Below are positions 8,288 to 16,906 of a stretch of DNA of 64,000 nucleotides, piece after piece (the stretch's first letter is position 1; each line of letters opens with the position of its first letter). Origin of the DNA: Agaribacillus sp965228415 (GTDB taxonomy: Bacteria > Bacteroidota > Bacteroidia > Cytophagales > Cyclobacteriaceae); NCBI GenBank assembly GCA_965228415.1, contig OZ245814.1, positions 6,262,001 through 6,326,000 of the forward strand. Reading direction: 5' to 3'. The position numbers and the translations under genes are program-made. The notes beneath the pieces were generated by a model. The model did no database searches and had not been told where the DNA came from. It saw nothing but the letters and a program-made list of their open reading frames with translations.

Positions 8288-10057
8288 TTGAAAGGTATCA
8301 ATGTTTATTGGTGGTGCAACAGCTTGACGTTTTGGCGGACAAAAGGTAAATCGATCTGGGTTTGCCTGGGTTTGCTTTTCCTGGCTTTAACATTTACCAC
8401 ACCCAATGTTTACGGTCAAAATCTGCCATCAGGTACAAAGAGTAAAAAAGTCCCGAAGGTAAAGAAGGTTAAACCCAGGAATACCAAAAAGTCAAAATCA
8501 GGAAAGGTCAAAAGGGTTAATCCCCGGTCCGCCAGCGGGCGGAAGAATCACACCAACCAAAGCGTAACGCCAAGCTATACCAAGAAAAAATCAACGCCAG
8601 CGGTTAAAAAGGTTAATCCCCGATCGATCAGTGGGAGGAAGAATTACATTGATAGAAATGTTGTTCCGGGTTATACAAGGCGAAAACCTGTACCAAAGGT
8701 TAAAAAAGTAGTGCCGAATTCGGCTTCCGGGAAAGTTAGTTATAAAAACAGAAGAGTTTCCCCGAGAAGTGCTTCCGGAAGTGTTAGTTTCAAAAATACC
8801 CGCGTTTCCCCGCGTAGTATTTCAGGTAAAAGAGGGTTTAAAGACCGGCGCGTGATCCCCAGCAGCGCCAGTGGCAGCGTGGCCTTTAAAAATAAATCTG
8901 TAGCGCCCAGAAGTGCCACCGGGCATTTAAAATTCAAAGATAAAGGTGTTTTCCCAAGGTATAGCCAACGTGCAAAAGGATCTGACAACACCAGGGTACA
9001 GGTTCGTAACACCAGGGGGCGTTCGAAATACAATGTAGTAACCGTTACGCCCAGGTCAATCAGGACCAATCGCCGGTATGGCAGCTCAAGGAATAAAAAC
9101 AGGCTGCTAACATACCCGTCGAACGTAGCATCCCTGCACAAGGGGAATATCAAAAGAAAGGGCCGAAGAAAGCCGGGTAATTACGGCAGGAAAAGCCCGG
9201 CCTCTTTGCAGGGAGCCGGAAAGTATAACCTTGCCAAGGTATCTGCCAGGTCTATAAGCAGTAATCCAAGAATAAGATCTACCAGGAAAAAAGGGAAGTT
9301 GATGGTTTTGCCTAAGAATACAGGGGCACTATTTTCTGGCAATATCAGAAGAAGAGGGAAAGGCCCGGCTGCCAACGATGGAAAAGTAAAGCCGAGGTAC
9401 TCGGCTCACGGCCAAAAGAAATATAAAAAGGTATTGGTTACGCCAAGATCTATTAACAGTAATCCCAAATTCCGGGCTAATAGCAATCAAAATAAATTGT
9501 TGACCTATCCAAAAGATGTCAGCGCACTTTATGTAGGCAACATAAAATCCAGAAAAGGACATAAACACCGGCTTAATAAAAATAAATATATTTCCTATAG
9601 CGGAAATATTAAGATGAGGGAACCAAAACGGCGGGAAGTTGGTACTCAATACAGTGGAAGTTTAAAAAGAAAGGGTCCGAACTATCAAAGACTTGATAAA
9701 AGCGATTATATCAAAGGAAGAAGCAAGGCACAGTGGGCGAGTTATTACAGGCAAAAAACAAAAAAACAAGCCGCTTTTATCGGATTTCAAAAATACAGGC
9801 CCAAAAAAGAGAAGTGGATGCATCCCAGTGCCGGGTATAAGGTGGGAAGGTATCAGCGAACGGTTGAGGCCAGAGAGCGGATCAGAAAGAGAAAGTTATG
9901 GTGGAGTAGAAAGAAAAAGAACGATGATCAGCCCAAATACCTGAAAATGAAAGAGAAAAAATCAAAATATGACCCCAAGGAAATTAAAATATGGAGTGAC
10001 TATGATAATAGTCGGGGTCGGGCAGAAGGGAAAAAAGTGAAAAAAAACGATAATTAA
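8288..10057 (+). CDS. Secreted, strongly basic tandem-repeat protein
   Basis: The 589-residue frame has no early ATG and probably starts at this TTG. A long basic n-region precedes a hydrophobic core (WVCLGLLFLALTF) and a likely signal-peptidase site near VYGQ at about residue 44. The mature protein is extremely rich in Lys, Arg, Ser and Gly. Residues 141-220 are five consecutive 16-residue units of the form VSPRSASGSVSFKNTR. Residues 247 to about 445 are three units of about 65 residues, each starting KYN/KYK, then TPRSI..N, a LLTYP-like segment and GNIKRKG. The C-terminal part is rich in Tyr/Lys/Trp. I recognise no family. A surface or matrix-binding structural role is possible but unproven. 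YtxJ follows by 31 nt. Confidence 0.8.
   Translation: MKGINVYWWCNSLTFWRTKGKSIWVCLGLLFLALTFTTPNVYGQNLPSGTKSKKVPKVKKVKPRNTKKSKSGKVKRVNPRSASGRKNHTNQSVTPSYTKKKSTPAVKKVNPRSISGRKNYIDRNVVPGYTRRKPVPKVKKVVPNSASGKVSYKNRRVSPRSASGSVSFKNTRVSPRSISGKRGFKDRRVIPSSASGSVAFKNKSVAPRSATGHLKFKDKGVFPRYSQRAKGSDNTRVQVRNTRGRSKYNVVTVTPRSIRTNRRYGSSRNKNRLLTYPSNVASLHKGNIKRKGRRKPGNYGRKSPASLQGAGKYNLAKVSARSISSNPRIRSTRKKGKLMVLPKNTGALFSGNIRRRGKGPAANDGKVKPRYSAHGQKKYKKVLVTPRSINSNPKFRANSNQNKLLTYPKDVSALYVGNIKSRKGHKHRLNKNKYISYSGNIKMREPKRREVGTQYSGSLKRKGPNYQRLDKSDYIKGRSKAQWASYYRQKTKKQAAFIGFQKYRPKKEKWMHPSAGYKVGRYQRTVEARERIRKRKLWWSRKKKNDDQPKYLKMKEKKSKYDPKEIKIWSDYDNSRGRAEGKKVKKNDN
8708..8947 (+). repeat. Five in-frame 48-nt tandem repeats
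   Basis: Units start at 8708, 8756, 8804, 8852 and 8900 and encode the 16-residue repeat V-x-P-R/N-S-A/I-S-G-x-x-x-F/Y-K-x-x-x. The DNA copies have drifted, so this is an old expansion held by protein constraint rather than a fresh duplication. A degenerate sixth unit begins at 8948. Confidence 0.85.
9026..9616 (+). repeat. Three in-frame repeats of about 65 codons
   Basis: Units begin at 9026, 9221 and 9419 (spacing 195 and 198 nt). Shared elements in each are KYN/KYK, (T/A)RSI, a run of basic residues, L-L/M-(T/V)-(Y/L)-P, and GNI(K/R)-basic. The third unit is followed by shorter SGNIK and SGSLKRKG echoes. Confidence 0.75.
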
Positions 10058-10088
10058 TATCCTTAAATTAAATCATATATTTTAAGTT

Positions 10089-10445
10089 ATGCGTTGGAGA
10101 AAGTTGGAAAATGAGAATACATTATCAGCGATAAAAAAGGAATCGGAAAGTAATCCGGTATTAATTTTTAAACATAGTACGCGATGCTCCATTAGTTCTA
10201 TGGCTATAGACAGGCTTGCGCGATCGTGGAAAGAGGAGGAAATTAACCCTCAACATTTTTATTACCTTGATTTAATCGCGTTTAGGGATATTTCCCGCCA
10301 GATCGAGGAGATGTTTCAGGTACCTCATCAGTCGCCACAGATATTGATTATCAAAGATGGCCGTTGTGTTTATGATAACTCCCATATGGGGATAAACTAT
10401 CAGGATGTTAAAGACAAGGTAGCTGAGTTAATCAGTCAGAATTAA
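10089..10445 (+). CDS. ytxJ: Bacilliredoxin-like monothiol protein YtxJ
   Basis: This 118-residue thioredoxin-fold protein carries the single-cysteine site STRCSIS (Cys33) typical of YtxJ (BrxC), which reduces bacillithiol-mixed disulfides in the cytoplasm. The rest (FYYLDLIAFRDIS, QVPHQSPQILIIKDG with its cis-Pro) fits the family. Its presence suggests, but does not prove, that the host makes bacillithiol; no bsh genes are in the window. It lies 31 nt downstream of the repeat protein and may share its transcript. Confidence 0.87.
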   Translation: MRWRKLENENTLSAIKKESESNPVLIFKHSTRCSISSMAIDRLARSWKEEEINPQHFYYLDLIAFRDISRQIEEMFQVPHQSPQILIIKDGRCVYDNSHMGINYQDVKDKVAELISQN

Positions 10446-10664
10446 AACCAGGCGTATTTTCGAAAAGTGCAAAATTCAAAAGCTTTTTGCGAATGGCCTG
10501 CTACTGGATGGGTGTTGTGTTAAAAAAGCTTTGGATTTTTAAGTGGCGTTATCAGTCCTTAATTTGCCTTTTTAAGCGCTATATGCTATCTTCATAAAAC
10601 CAATTGCGATTTTTTTTCGTTATTTTAAAAATGACTAATTTTATTAAATTCATAAGATTTGGTG

Positions 10665-11393
10665 ATGGGAAAATTTAAGTATGTTGGATTAGTCACACTT
10701 CTATTGGTTTTGTTTTCTCAATTTTCATTTGGTCAAATTAAGCAGGAATATGACTATAGTAGTGAGATTATTTGGGGGATAAATAAAAATACGAATGGTG
10801 GATTAATCGGAGGTTTTATATTAAAATATGGACGGGAGATAAATGAAGGTTTTTTTGAAACCTTCGGTGTTGAATTGTCGAATGTAAAGCACCCTAAAGA
10901 GCAACGAACACAAACCGCTAATGGAAGTACTTTTATATGGGGTAAGCAAAACTATCTTTATACAGTAAGACTACAATACGGCAGAGAAAAAATACTCTTC
11001 AAAAAGGCACCGCAACAAGGTGTGCAAATCAATGCACTTTTATCAGTTGGCCCAACTATCGGGCTGGTAGCACCTTATTATATTTCTGTTGCGCTGGGGC
11101 CTTTTGAGTCACAATCTGTTCCTTTTGATCCTGACATCCATAAAAGTCAGCGAAATATTATTGGTACCGGTAGACTATTCCAGGGATTGGGAGAGGCTGA
11201 TTTTAAGCTGGGAGCAAATTTGAAGGCGGGCTTGAATTTTGAGTTTGGCACTTTCAAGAGAAATGTTACCGGGTTTGAAGTTGGATTTATGCTGGAGGCT
11301 TTTACAGAAGAGATTGTCATTGTACCAGAGGCCGAAAATCGTAGCGTGTTTCCTTCTGCTTTCATTACTTTATTTTACGGCTCGCGAAAATAA
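10665..11393 (+). CDS. Putative outer-membrane beta-barrel protein
   Basis: I choose the ATG at 10665 over a TTG six bases upstream because it gives a clean signal peptide (MGKFKYVGLVTLLLVLFSQFSFGQ). The mature protein, about 219 residues, alternates hydrophobic and polar residues and repeatedly ends segments in aromatic residues (KAGLNFEFGTF, FEVGFMLEAF), and its last strand ends SAFITLFYGSRK. This is the look of a small Bacteroidota outer-membrane barrel. No specific family or ligand is recognised. It stands alone between ytxJ and lipA. Confidence 0.65.
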   Translation: MGKFKYVGLVTLLLVLFSQFSFGQIKQEYDYSSEIIWGINKNTNGGLIGGFILKYGREINEGFFETFGVELSNVKHPKEQRTQTANGSTFIWGKQNYLYTVRLQYGREKILFKKAPQQGVQINALLSVGPTIGLVAPYYISVALGPFESQSVPFDPDIHKSQRNIIGTGRLFQGLGEADFKLGANLKAGLNFEFGTFKRNVTGFEVGFMLEAFTEEIVIVPEAENRSVFPSAFITLFYGSRK

Positions 11394-11485
11394 CACATTT
11401 ACGCCATACAATTTAAGTATCTAAATTGATCTGTGGTGGCCAAATTTGTCAGATTAGTTGGTTATAATAAGTGAGTTCAAATGTG

Positions 11486-11493
11486 TATTTTTG
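11486..11493 (+). promoter_or_regulatory. Promoter -7 element upstream of lipA
   Basis: TATTTTTG, followed by GG, lies 28 nt before the lipA ATG and matches TAnnTTTG. The -33 box is unclear. A purine-rich GGAGA lies 5 nt before the ATG and may act as a ribosome binding site. Confidence 0.4.
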
Positions 11494-11521
11494 GGTTAAT
11501 TAAGAAATTTGGAGAAACTAG

Positions 11522-12412
11522 ATGATAGAATTACCGGTTATAGCAAAAAAAGATGGAACACAACCTCAGAAGGTTAGAAAACCTAATTGGTTGAGAGTGA
11601 AACTTCCGGTTGGTGAAGAGTTCAAAAAAGTTCGCAAGCTTGTTGACCAACATAAATTGCATACCATATGTGAGAGTGGCAATTGCCCCAATATGGGAGA
11701 ATGTTGGGGGGCAGGTACAGCAACATTTATGATCCTGGGAAATGTATGTACCCGTAGCTGTTCATTTTGTGCGGTCGCCACAGGAAGACCGCCGGAGTAC
11801 GACGAGGAAGAGCCGGTGAGAGTGGCCGAAGCAATTAAGCTGATGAAGGTGAAACACGCTGTGATCACCTCCGTCAACAGGGATGAATTAAAGGATCGGG
11901 GTGCTGAAATATGGTATCAAACAGTGGTTGAGGTGAAAAAGAGAAGCCCGCAAACTACCATAGAAACTTTGATCCCCGATGTCAAAGGGAATTGGGATGC
12001 TTTACATCGGATGATAGAAGCTGGACAGGAGGTAGTCTCTCATAACATGGAAACTGTGGAAAGGCTTTATAGACGCGTGCGGCCCCAGGCAAAATATGCC
12101 AGAAGTCTTGAACAAACCAAACGGACCAAGGAGTATGGAAAAAGGACTAAATCAGGTATTATGCTTGGCCTGGGAGAGAAACCGGAAGAAGTGTATAAAG
12201 CAATGGATGATTTGGTAGAAAACGGATTAGATATCCTGACCCTTGGCCAGTACCTGCAACCAACTAAAATGCATATAGAAGTGGCAGAATTTATTCACCC
12301 GGATCTTTTTGCTAAATACAAGGAAGAAGGTTTAAAACGTGGTTTGAAATACGTTGAATCCGGTCCATTAGTAAGATCGTCTTACCACGCCGAAAGACAT
12401 GTAAACGTATAG
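11522..12412 (+). CDS. lipA: Lipoyl synthase LipA
   Basis: This 296-residue radical-SAM enzyme inserts two sulfurs into protein-bound octanoyl groups to make lipoate. Both cluster motifs are complete: the auxiliary [4Fe-4S] cysteines Cys50, Cys55 and Cys61 (CESGNCPNMGEC) and the radical-SAM cysteines Cys76, Cys80 and Cys83 (CTRSCSFC). The C-terminal RSSYHA, whose serine ligates the auxiliary cluster, is present at 285-290. Client proteins in this window or its pathway are GcvH (19 kb) and the E2 partner of the 6-8 kb E1. It is followed by a clear terminator. Confidence 0.98.
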   Translation: MIELPVIAKKDGTQPQKVRKPNWLRVKLPVGEEFKKVRKLVDQHKLHTICESGNCPNMGECWGAGTATFMILGNVCTRSCSFCAVATGRPPEYDEEEPVRVAEAIKLMKVKHAVITSVNRDELKDRGAEIWYQTVVEVKKRSPQTTIETLIPDVKGNWDALHRMIEAGQEVVSHNMETVERLYRRVRPQAKYARSLEQTKRTKEYGKRTKSGIMLGLGEKPEEVYKAMDDLVENGLDILTLGQYLQPTKMHIEVAEFIHPDLFAKYKEEGLKRGLKYVESGPLVRSSYHAERHVNV

Positions 12413-12423
12413 ATAGTGAAAAG

Positions 12424-12447
12424 CCCGACTGAAGCGTCGGGTTTTTT
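12424..12447 (+). terminator. Rho-independent terminator after lipA
   Basis: CCCGAC (12424-12429) pairs with GTCGGG (12436-12441) and is followed by six Ts. It lies 11 nt after the lipA stop and separates it from the HAD gene. Confidence 0.85.
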
Positions 12448-12474
12448 GTTATTAAAAGTTGAGAATAATTAACT

Positions 12475-13125
12475 ATGGAAATGGCAAACGATATTAAGGC
12501 AATTTTGTTTGATTTTGATGATACGTTGATGCAAACAAAGAAGATTAAGGTAAAAGCCATAAAAACGTTGGGCTTAAGATATTATAATTTTGATATACCG
12601 GATGAATTGATAGACCAACACTGGGGAACACCTTTTTCCTCCTTCTATGAAAATGTATTTACTTCGGTAGATGATGACCTGGATAGAATTCTTGCCAGAA
12701 GAGAAATGATCAATGAAGAGTTTCGAAATCAGCCTTATGATGATGCCAAATCAGTTTTGACCTACCTGACTTCCAAGTATATGGTAGGTATTGTTACGGC
12801 TTCCAGCCAGAAGGCGGTGAACTCGGAACTGGCAGGTGTTGATCTACCCATTCAACAACTTCACTTCATTCAAACAGCTGAGGATACCTTTTACCATAAA
12901 CCTGATCCAAGGGTTTTTGATCCATCCATTGAAAAACTATCTCCCAAAGGAATTCGGCGGAACGAAATATTGTATGTCGGAGATTCCTTTCAGGACTATA
13001 TGGCAGCTATTGACGCGGGATTGTCTTTTATAGGAATAGCGAATAATACAACACCGGAAAGTGCATTTAAAAAAAGAAAAATTCGCTTTATAAAAAGACT
13101 TTCAGATCTGAAAGATATTTTATAA
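12475..13125 (+). CDS. HAD-family hydrolase
   Basis: The 216-residue protein has the phosphoglycolate phosphatase-like HAD layout: motif I DFDDT with nucleophile Asp13 and acid Asp15, a helical cap, motif II around VTASSQKAV, Lys in HKPDPRVF, and motif III VGDSFQDYMAA. It is likely a cytosolic small-molecule phosphatase. The substrate cannot be told from sequence. It is transcribed separately from lipA because of the intervening terminator. Confidence 0.88.
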   Translation: MEMANDIKAILFDFDDTLMQTKKIKVKAIKTLGLRYYNFDIPDELIDQHWGTPFSSFYENVFTSVDDDLDRILARREMINEEFRNQPYDDAKSVLTYLTSKYMVGIVTASSQKAVNSELAGVDLPIQQLHFIQTAEDTFYHKPDPRVFDPSIEKLSPKGIRRNEILYVGDSFQDYMAAIDAGLSFIGIANNTTPESAFKKRKIRFIKRLSDLKDIL

Positions 13126-13138
13126 CCTGCAAAAAATA

Positions 13139-13171
13139 ATGCCGATTCACCTATAAGTGATGAATCGGCAT
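13139..13171. terminator. Convergent terminator hairpin
   Basis: An 11-bp perfect stem ATGCCGATTCA / TGAATCGGCAT lies between the converging HAD and M16 genes. On the minus strand it is followed by a T-rich run (ATTATTTTTTG), so it best serves the M16 operon; on the plus strand the T run is weak. Confidence 0.7.
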
Positions 13172-13203
13172 GATAGAAGTTATGTGTTTTTAAGTTTTGC
13201 CGG

Positions 13204-15360
13204 TTATTCGATTTTGAAAGTATCCGGCGGCAATTCGGTGTTGACCTTTACCTCTTCCACCTCCACGTTTATCACTTGTGGTCCTACGCTCTGTGTCAGG
13301 GAAAAAGGAAGTTTTAAGCCTTCTACATCTTTGTAGTTTTTATAAGACCAGATATTGTTGAGGCTACCTTGAGGTGTGTCCAGTACTTTGCTGAATTTTA
13401 CTTTTAATGCAGTCTCCTTATCAAAGTAGATCGTGGCTTTACCTCCTGTGGGGTAGGTCATTTCTATGACGTAAGCGTCCTTGCCATCAACCTTTTCAAT
13501 TCCCGACAGGCTCAACTTAATTTGATGTTTGTCGAAATACGCTTCCGGAAATAAGGAGTTATCGATGATGGATTCCTGTTTTAAGTTGTCAGGCAAAGGC
13601 AAAGATTGTCCCATTTGCAGCATAGAAGCATTGCTTCCATCTGAGACCCATTTTTGGGCAGTCATACCCCCCATGGTCAGTTCAGTTTTTGATTTTAAAG
13701 GTGCTGCTTTAAATTCTGCCAGGGCCAGTTGCTGTCCCATGACGCTAACCGCAGAATTGCTTGAGAGACTTTTTACAGATTTTATTTTGGTTTCTCCACC
13801 TATGGCGTTGATATAATTTTTAATGACCGCCTCCGGTGTTAGATTGGCAGGTAAATCACTAGCGGTAGTGGGAACGTAATTGTTACCGTAAATATCGTAA
13901 TATTTTACCTCGCCAAATTGTTTTAATTTATCGGATAACTCACTGGCTTTTCCAACAACCAGTATGTAGGCGTTGTCTGGTTTAACGTATTTTTCAGCCA
14001 TACTATGGATATCTTCTATGCTCACAGCGGCTACCTTTTTTAGATAATTAGGGTAATAATCTTTAGGCATATTGTACCGCTCTGTATTTAGCGCAAAATT
14101 GGCCACAGTCTGGGGGCTTTCAAGTGACCGGGCAAAGCTTCCGGTGATGTAATTTTTCATTCTGCTTAACTCCGTTTCAGTCACTTTTTCATCCCGGATT
14201 CTTTTCAATTCATAGATGAATTGTACGATACTGCTATCAGTAACTTCATTGCGCACACTGGAGGAGGCATTAAAGTCACCCACCAGTTTATCCGAAGATA
14301 ACGAAGAATAAGCACCATAGGTAAACGCATGAGTTTCTCTTAGGTTTGCAAACAATCTTCCGGAAAAACCACCTCCTAAAATATTATTCATCAAACTTCC
14401 TTTTACGACATCTTCGCTGCCAGGCTTCAGGTCCACGGGATAGGTAATGTTGATGATCGACTGCACCGCCTGTGATCTGTCAACCAATGCCACAATGGGT
14501 TTTGCAGGAGGAGTGGGGATCTCATAGCTATGTGTAGGTACCTCACCTTTTTGCCAGTCCCCAAAGTATGCTGTCACCAGCGACTCCGCCTCGGCCTTGG
14601 TGATATCTCCAACAATGGCAAAATAGGCAATATTAGGTTTAAAGTAGGTTTCATAATATTTTTTACAATCCTCCAATGTAATATTGTTAACTGTCTCCTC
14701 GGTGGTTAATTCCCCGTAAGGATGATTTTTCCCATAGGTCAGTACGGATCTTACGTTGGCGGCGATCTCATTGGGATCTTCCTTTTGGCTTTGCAGACCG
14801 GAGATGGTTTGTTTTTTGATTTTATCAAGCTCAGATTGCGGAAAGGAAGGGTTTAAGGCGACATCGGCCATCATGGATACCAGTTTTTCTTTGTGCTTGC
14901 TTAAGCTGGCGCCGTACACACTGGTGGAAGAAGTGCTCAGGGTTGCGCCTATGAAATCTACTTCTTCATCAATCTGCTCTTTGGTTTTGCTTTTAGTCCC
15001 CCTGCTTAATAGCTGTCCGGCTGCGGAGACATAACCCGCGTGATCGCCTTCCACTATAGGATCTCTGTCAATGATTAAAGAGAATGATACCCGTGGCAAT
15101 TTGTTATTTTCCACGACAAAAACTTTTAACCCATTTTCCAGTGTAAAGGACTGGTAATCGCCAATTTGTATTTGCGGTGCGGGGCCCGGCGTAGGGATCT
15201 TTGACCTGTCAAGTTTGGTGTCTTCTTTAACCAATGAACTCGTCGCGCGTTCACCAGCGTCATTTTTTTTCGCTTCGGTTGAAGCCGCAGTATCCATTTT
15301 TTTTGTAGACGTGCAGGAACCGATGAAAATGATAAGTATAATATAAGTTAGTTGCTTCAT
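13204..15360 (-). CDS. M16 family lipoprotein, catalytically degenerate subunit with extra C-terminal domain
   Basis: The 718-residue protein begins with a lipoprotein signal (IIFIGSC, Cys16). The M16 fold spans about residues 50-490, but the region where HXXEH should lie reads AAGQLLSRGT, so zinc and catalytic residues are missing. This is typical of the non-catalytic member of a heterodimeric M16 pair. A C-terminal extension of about 210 residues (from about 505) contains WVSDGSNASMLQMGQ and lipoprotein-sorting-like beta segments; its role is unknown. The start codon is 1 nt after the stop of the catalytic partner, so the two are cotranslated in effect. Confidence 0.88.
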   Translation of the reverse strand: MKQLTYIILIIFIGSCTSTKKMDTAASTEAKKNDAGERATSSLVKEDTKLDRSKIPTPGPAPQIQIGDYQSFTLENGLKVFVVENNKLPRVSFSLIIDRDPIVEGDHAGYVSAAGQLLSRGTKSKTKEQIDEEVDFIGATLSTSSTSVYGASLSKHKEKLVSMMADVALNPSFPQSELDKIKKQTISGLQSQKEDPNEIAANVRSVLTYGKNHPYGELTTEETVNNITLEDCKKYYETYFKPNIAYFAIVGDITKAEAESLVTAYFGDWQKGEVPTHSYEIPTPPAKPIVALVDRSQAVQSIINITYPVDLKPGSEDVVKGSLMNNILGGGFSGRLFANLRETHAFTYGAYSSLSSDKLVGDFNASSSVRNEVTDSSIVQFIYELKRIRDEKVTETELSRMKNYITGSFARSLESPQTVANFALNTERYNMPKDYYPNYLKKVAAVSIEDIHSMAEKYVKPDNAYILVVGKASELSDKLKQFGEVKYYDIYGNNYVPTTASDLPANLTPEAVIKNYINAIGGETKIKSVKSLSSNSAVSVMGQQLALAEFKAAPLKSKTELTMGGMTAQKWVSDGSNASMLQMGQSLPLPDNLKQESIIDNSLFPEAYFDKHQIKLSLSGIEKVDGKDAYVIEMTYPTGGKATIYFDKETALKVKFSKVLDTPQGSLNNIWSYKNYKDVEGLKLPFSLTQSVGPQVINVEVEEVKVNTELPPDTFKIE

Positions 15361-15361
15361 T

Positions 15362-16729
15362 TTAATTGCCCTCCTTGTTTATGGTTGAGTTATCCGGTTG
15401 CTGTTGTGCCGATTTGGGAAGGTAATGTAACACCACCCTGTTCTCTTTAATTAAATACTTATTGGCTACTCTTTTGATATCCTCGCGCGTGACTTTTCTA
15501 AATTTGTCAATTTCGGTATTTATCAAATTGGCATCACCAAAGTAAACATGATAATTCGCCAGGCTTTCTGCAATGCCAGCCACCCGTGCATTACCGGTAA
15601 TAAAATCATTTTCAATTTGGTTTTGGATTTTTTGAAATTCTCTTTCGCTGATCAGGTCAGTCTTCACTTTTTCCAGCTCTTCGTCAATGGAGGATTCCAA
15701 TTCGTTTACATCCACACCCGCAGCTGCGATACCGAAGGTGATGAACAGGCCCGGATCTTCAGCCGATAGCGGGATAGCCCCAACGAACAGCGCTTTTTGC
15801 TGATCGTCAACCAGCGCTTTATTAAGCCGTGAACTTTGTCCATTTGATAAAAGGTTGGTCAATACATTTAAGGCATAGTAGTCCGGAGTGCCCTGGGCAG
15901 GCATATGATAGGCCTGAATGGCCGCAGGGAGTTGAATATTATCAAAGACTACATCCCTTACTTCCTTTGTTTTTTGTGGTTCAACCACTGTAGGCCTTGG
16001 CACAGGTTTGGTGCTTTTAGGGATTTCATCGAAATATTTAGCCACCATCTTTTTGGTTTTTTCAATATCGATGTCACCGGCAATAGACAGGGTGGCGTTG
16101 TTGGGCACATAAAAAATATTATAAAAATCCATGAACTCCTGTAGTGTAGCCTGATTTAAATGTTCCATGGATCCGATTGGCGCCCACTGATAGGGGTGTT
16201 CTTCATAAGCTTTGTCCAGGACTTCAACCAGGATGGAGCCATATGGTTGGTTATCGATTCTTTGCCTTTTTTCCTCTTTCACGACTTCCCTTTGGGTTTC
16301 TACCCCCACAGAATCTATTTTGGCATGGAGCATTCTCTCTGATTCCAGGTATAGCCCCAACTCCAACTGGTTTGAAGGTAGCAATTCATAGTAAAATGTT
16401 CGGTCAAAAGAGGTATTTGCATTCAGTGCCCCGCCGGCTCCGGTCACCAATTTGTCGAATTGTCCCCTTTCTATATTTTCTGATCCTTCGAATAACAGAT
16501 GTTCAAAAAAATGCGCAAAGCCGGTTCTGTCCGGATTTTCATTTTTCGAACCTACATGATATAATACACTAACCGCAACAATAGGTGTACTATTATCCTG
16601 GTGTAATATCACGTGTAATCCATTATCTAAATCATATTCTGTGAATTCGATGTTTGTTCCCTGTGCAAGGACCAAATGAATGGTTAAGGGAAGCAACATC
16701 GCTAAGATGCCGATTTTTTTCATTTTCAT
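15362..16729 (-). CDS. M16 family zinc peptidase, catalytic subunit, exported
   Basis: The 455-residue protein has a signal peptide (MKMKKIGILAMLLPLTIHLVLAQG) and an intact HFFEH zinc motif (His73, Glu76, His77) with the downstream EVVKEEKRQRIDNQPYG region. It is the active half of a periplasmic M16 pair with the next gene. A related single-gene M16 lacking a signal is at 4.7-5.9 kb; the two share motifs such as PYxWAPIG and PNNATL. The natural substrate is unknown. Confidence 0.92.
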   Translation of the reverse strand: MKMKKIGILAMLLPLTIHLVLAQGTNIEFTEYDLDNGLHVILHQDNSTPIVAVSVLYHVGSKNENPDRTGFAHFFEHLLFEGSENIERGQFDKLVTGAGGALNANTSFDRTFYYELLPSNQLELGLYLESERMLHAKIDSVGVETQREVVKEEKRQRIDNQPYGSILVEVLDKAYEEHPYQWAPIGSMEHLNQATLQEFMDFYNIFYVPNNATLSIAGDIDIEKTKKMVAKYFDEIPKSTKPVPRPTVVEPQKTKEVRDVVFDNIQLPAAIQAYHMPAQGTPDYYALNVLTNLLSNGQSSRLNKALVDDQQKALFVGAIPLSAEDPGLFITFGIAAAGVDVNELESSIDEELEKVKTDLISEREFQKIQNQIENDFITGNARVAGIAESLANYHVYFGDANLINTEIDKFRKVTREDIKRVANKYLIKENRVVLHYLPKSAQQQPDNSTINKEGN

Positions 16730-16755
16730 TAAATTTTCAGGTTTTGTTTACAATC

Positions 16756-16763
16756 CAAATATA
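16756..16763 (-). promoter_or_regulatory. Promoter -7 element of the M16 pair
   Basis: TATATTTG on the minus strand, 26 nt upstream of the catalytic subunit ATG, matches TAnnTTTG exactly. The -33 element is not evident. Confidence 0.45.
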
Positions 16764-16906
16764 TTATTAATTAAAACATATAAATGGGTAGTTTTTATAA
16801 AACTGAAAATAATTATATAAACGGTAAGTAAAATAGGTGATGTTCAATGAAAAGGAGGCTTCCCATTTGAAGTGGCTGCTTGGAAGTTGATTAGGTCGAT
16901 AGTATT

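Noticed and set aside
8740..9153. Long antisense frames inside the basic repeat protein
   Set aside because: They follow from the in-frame tandem repeats: a stop-free codon pattern repeated every 48 nt is also stop-free on the other strand. The plus frame has the signal peptide.
13204..15360. Active zinc site in the 718-residue M16 protein
   Set aside because: I looked for HXXEH or a circular variant near residue 110 and found AAGQLLSRG instead, so it is called catalytically degenerate.
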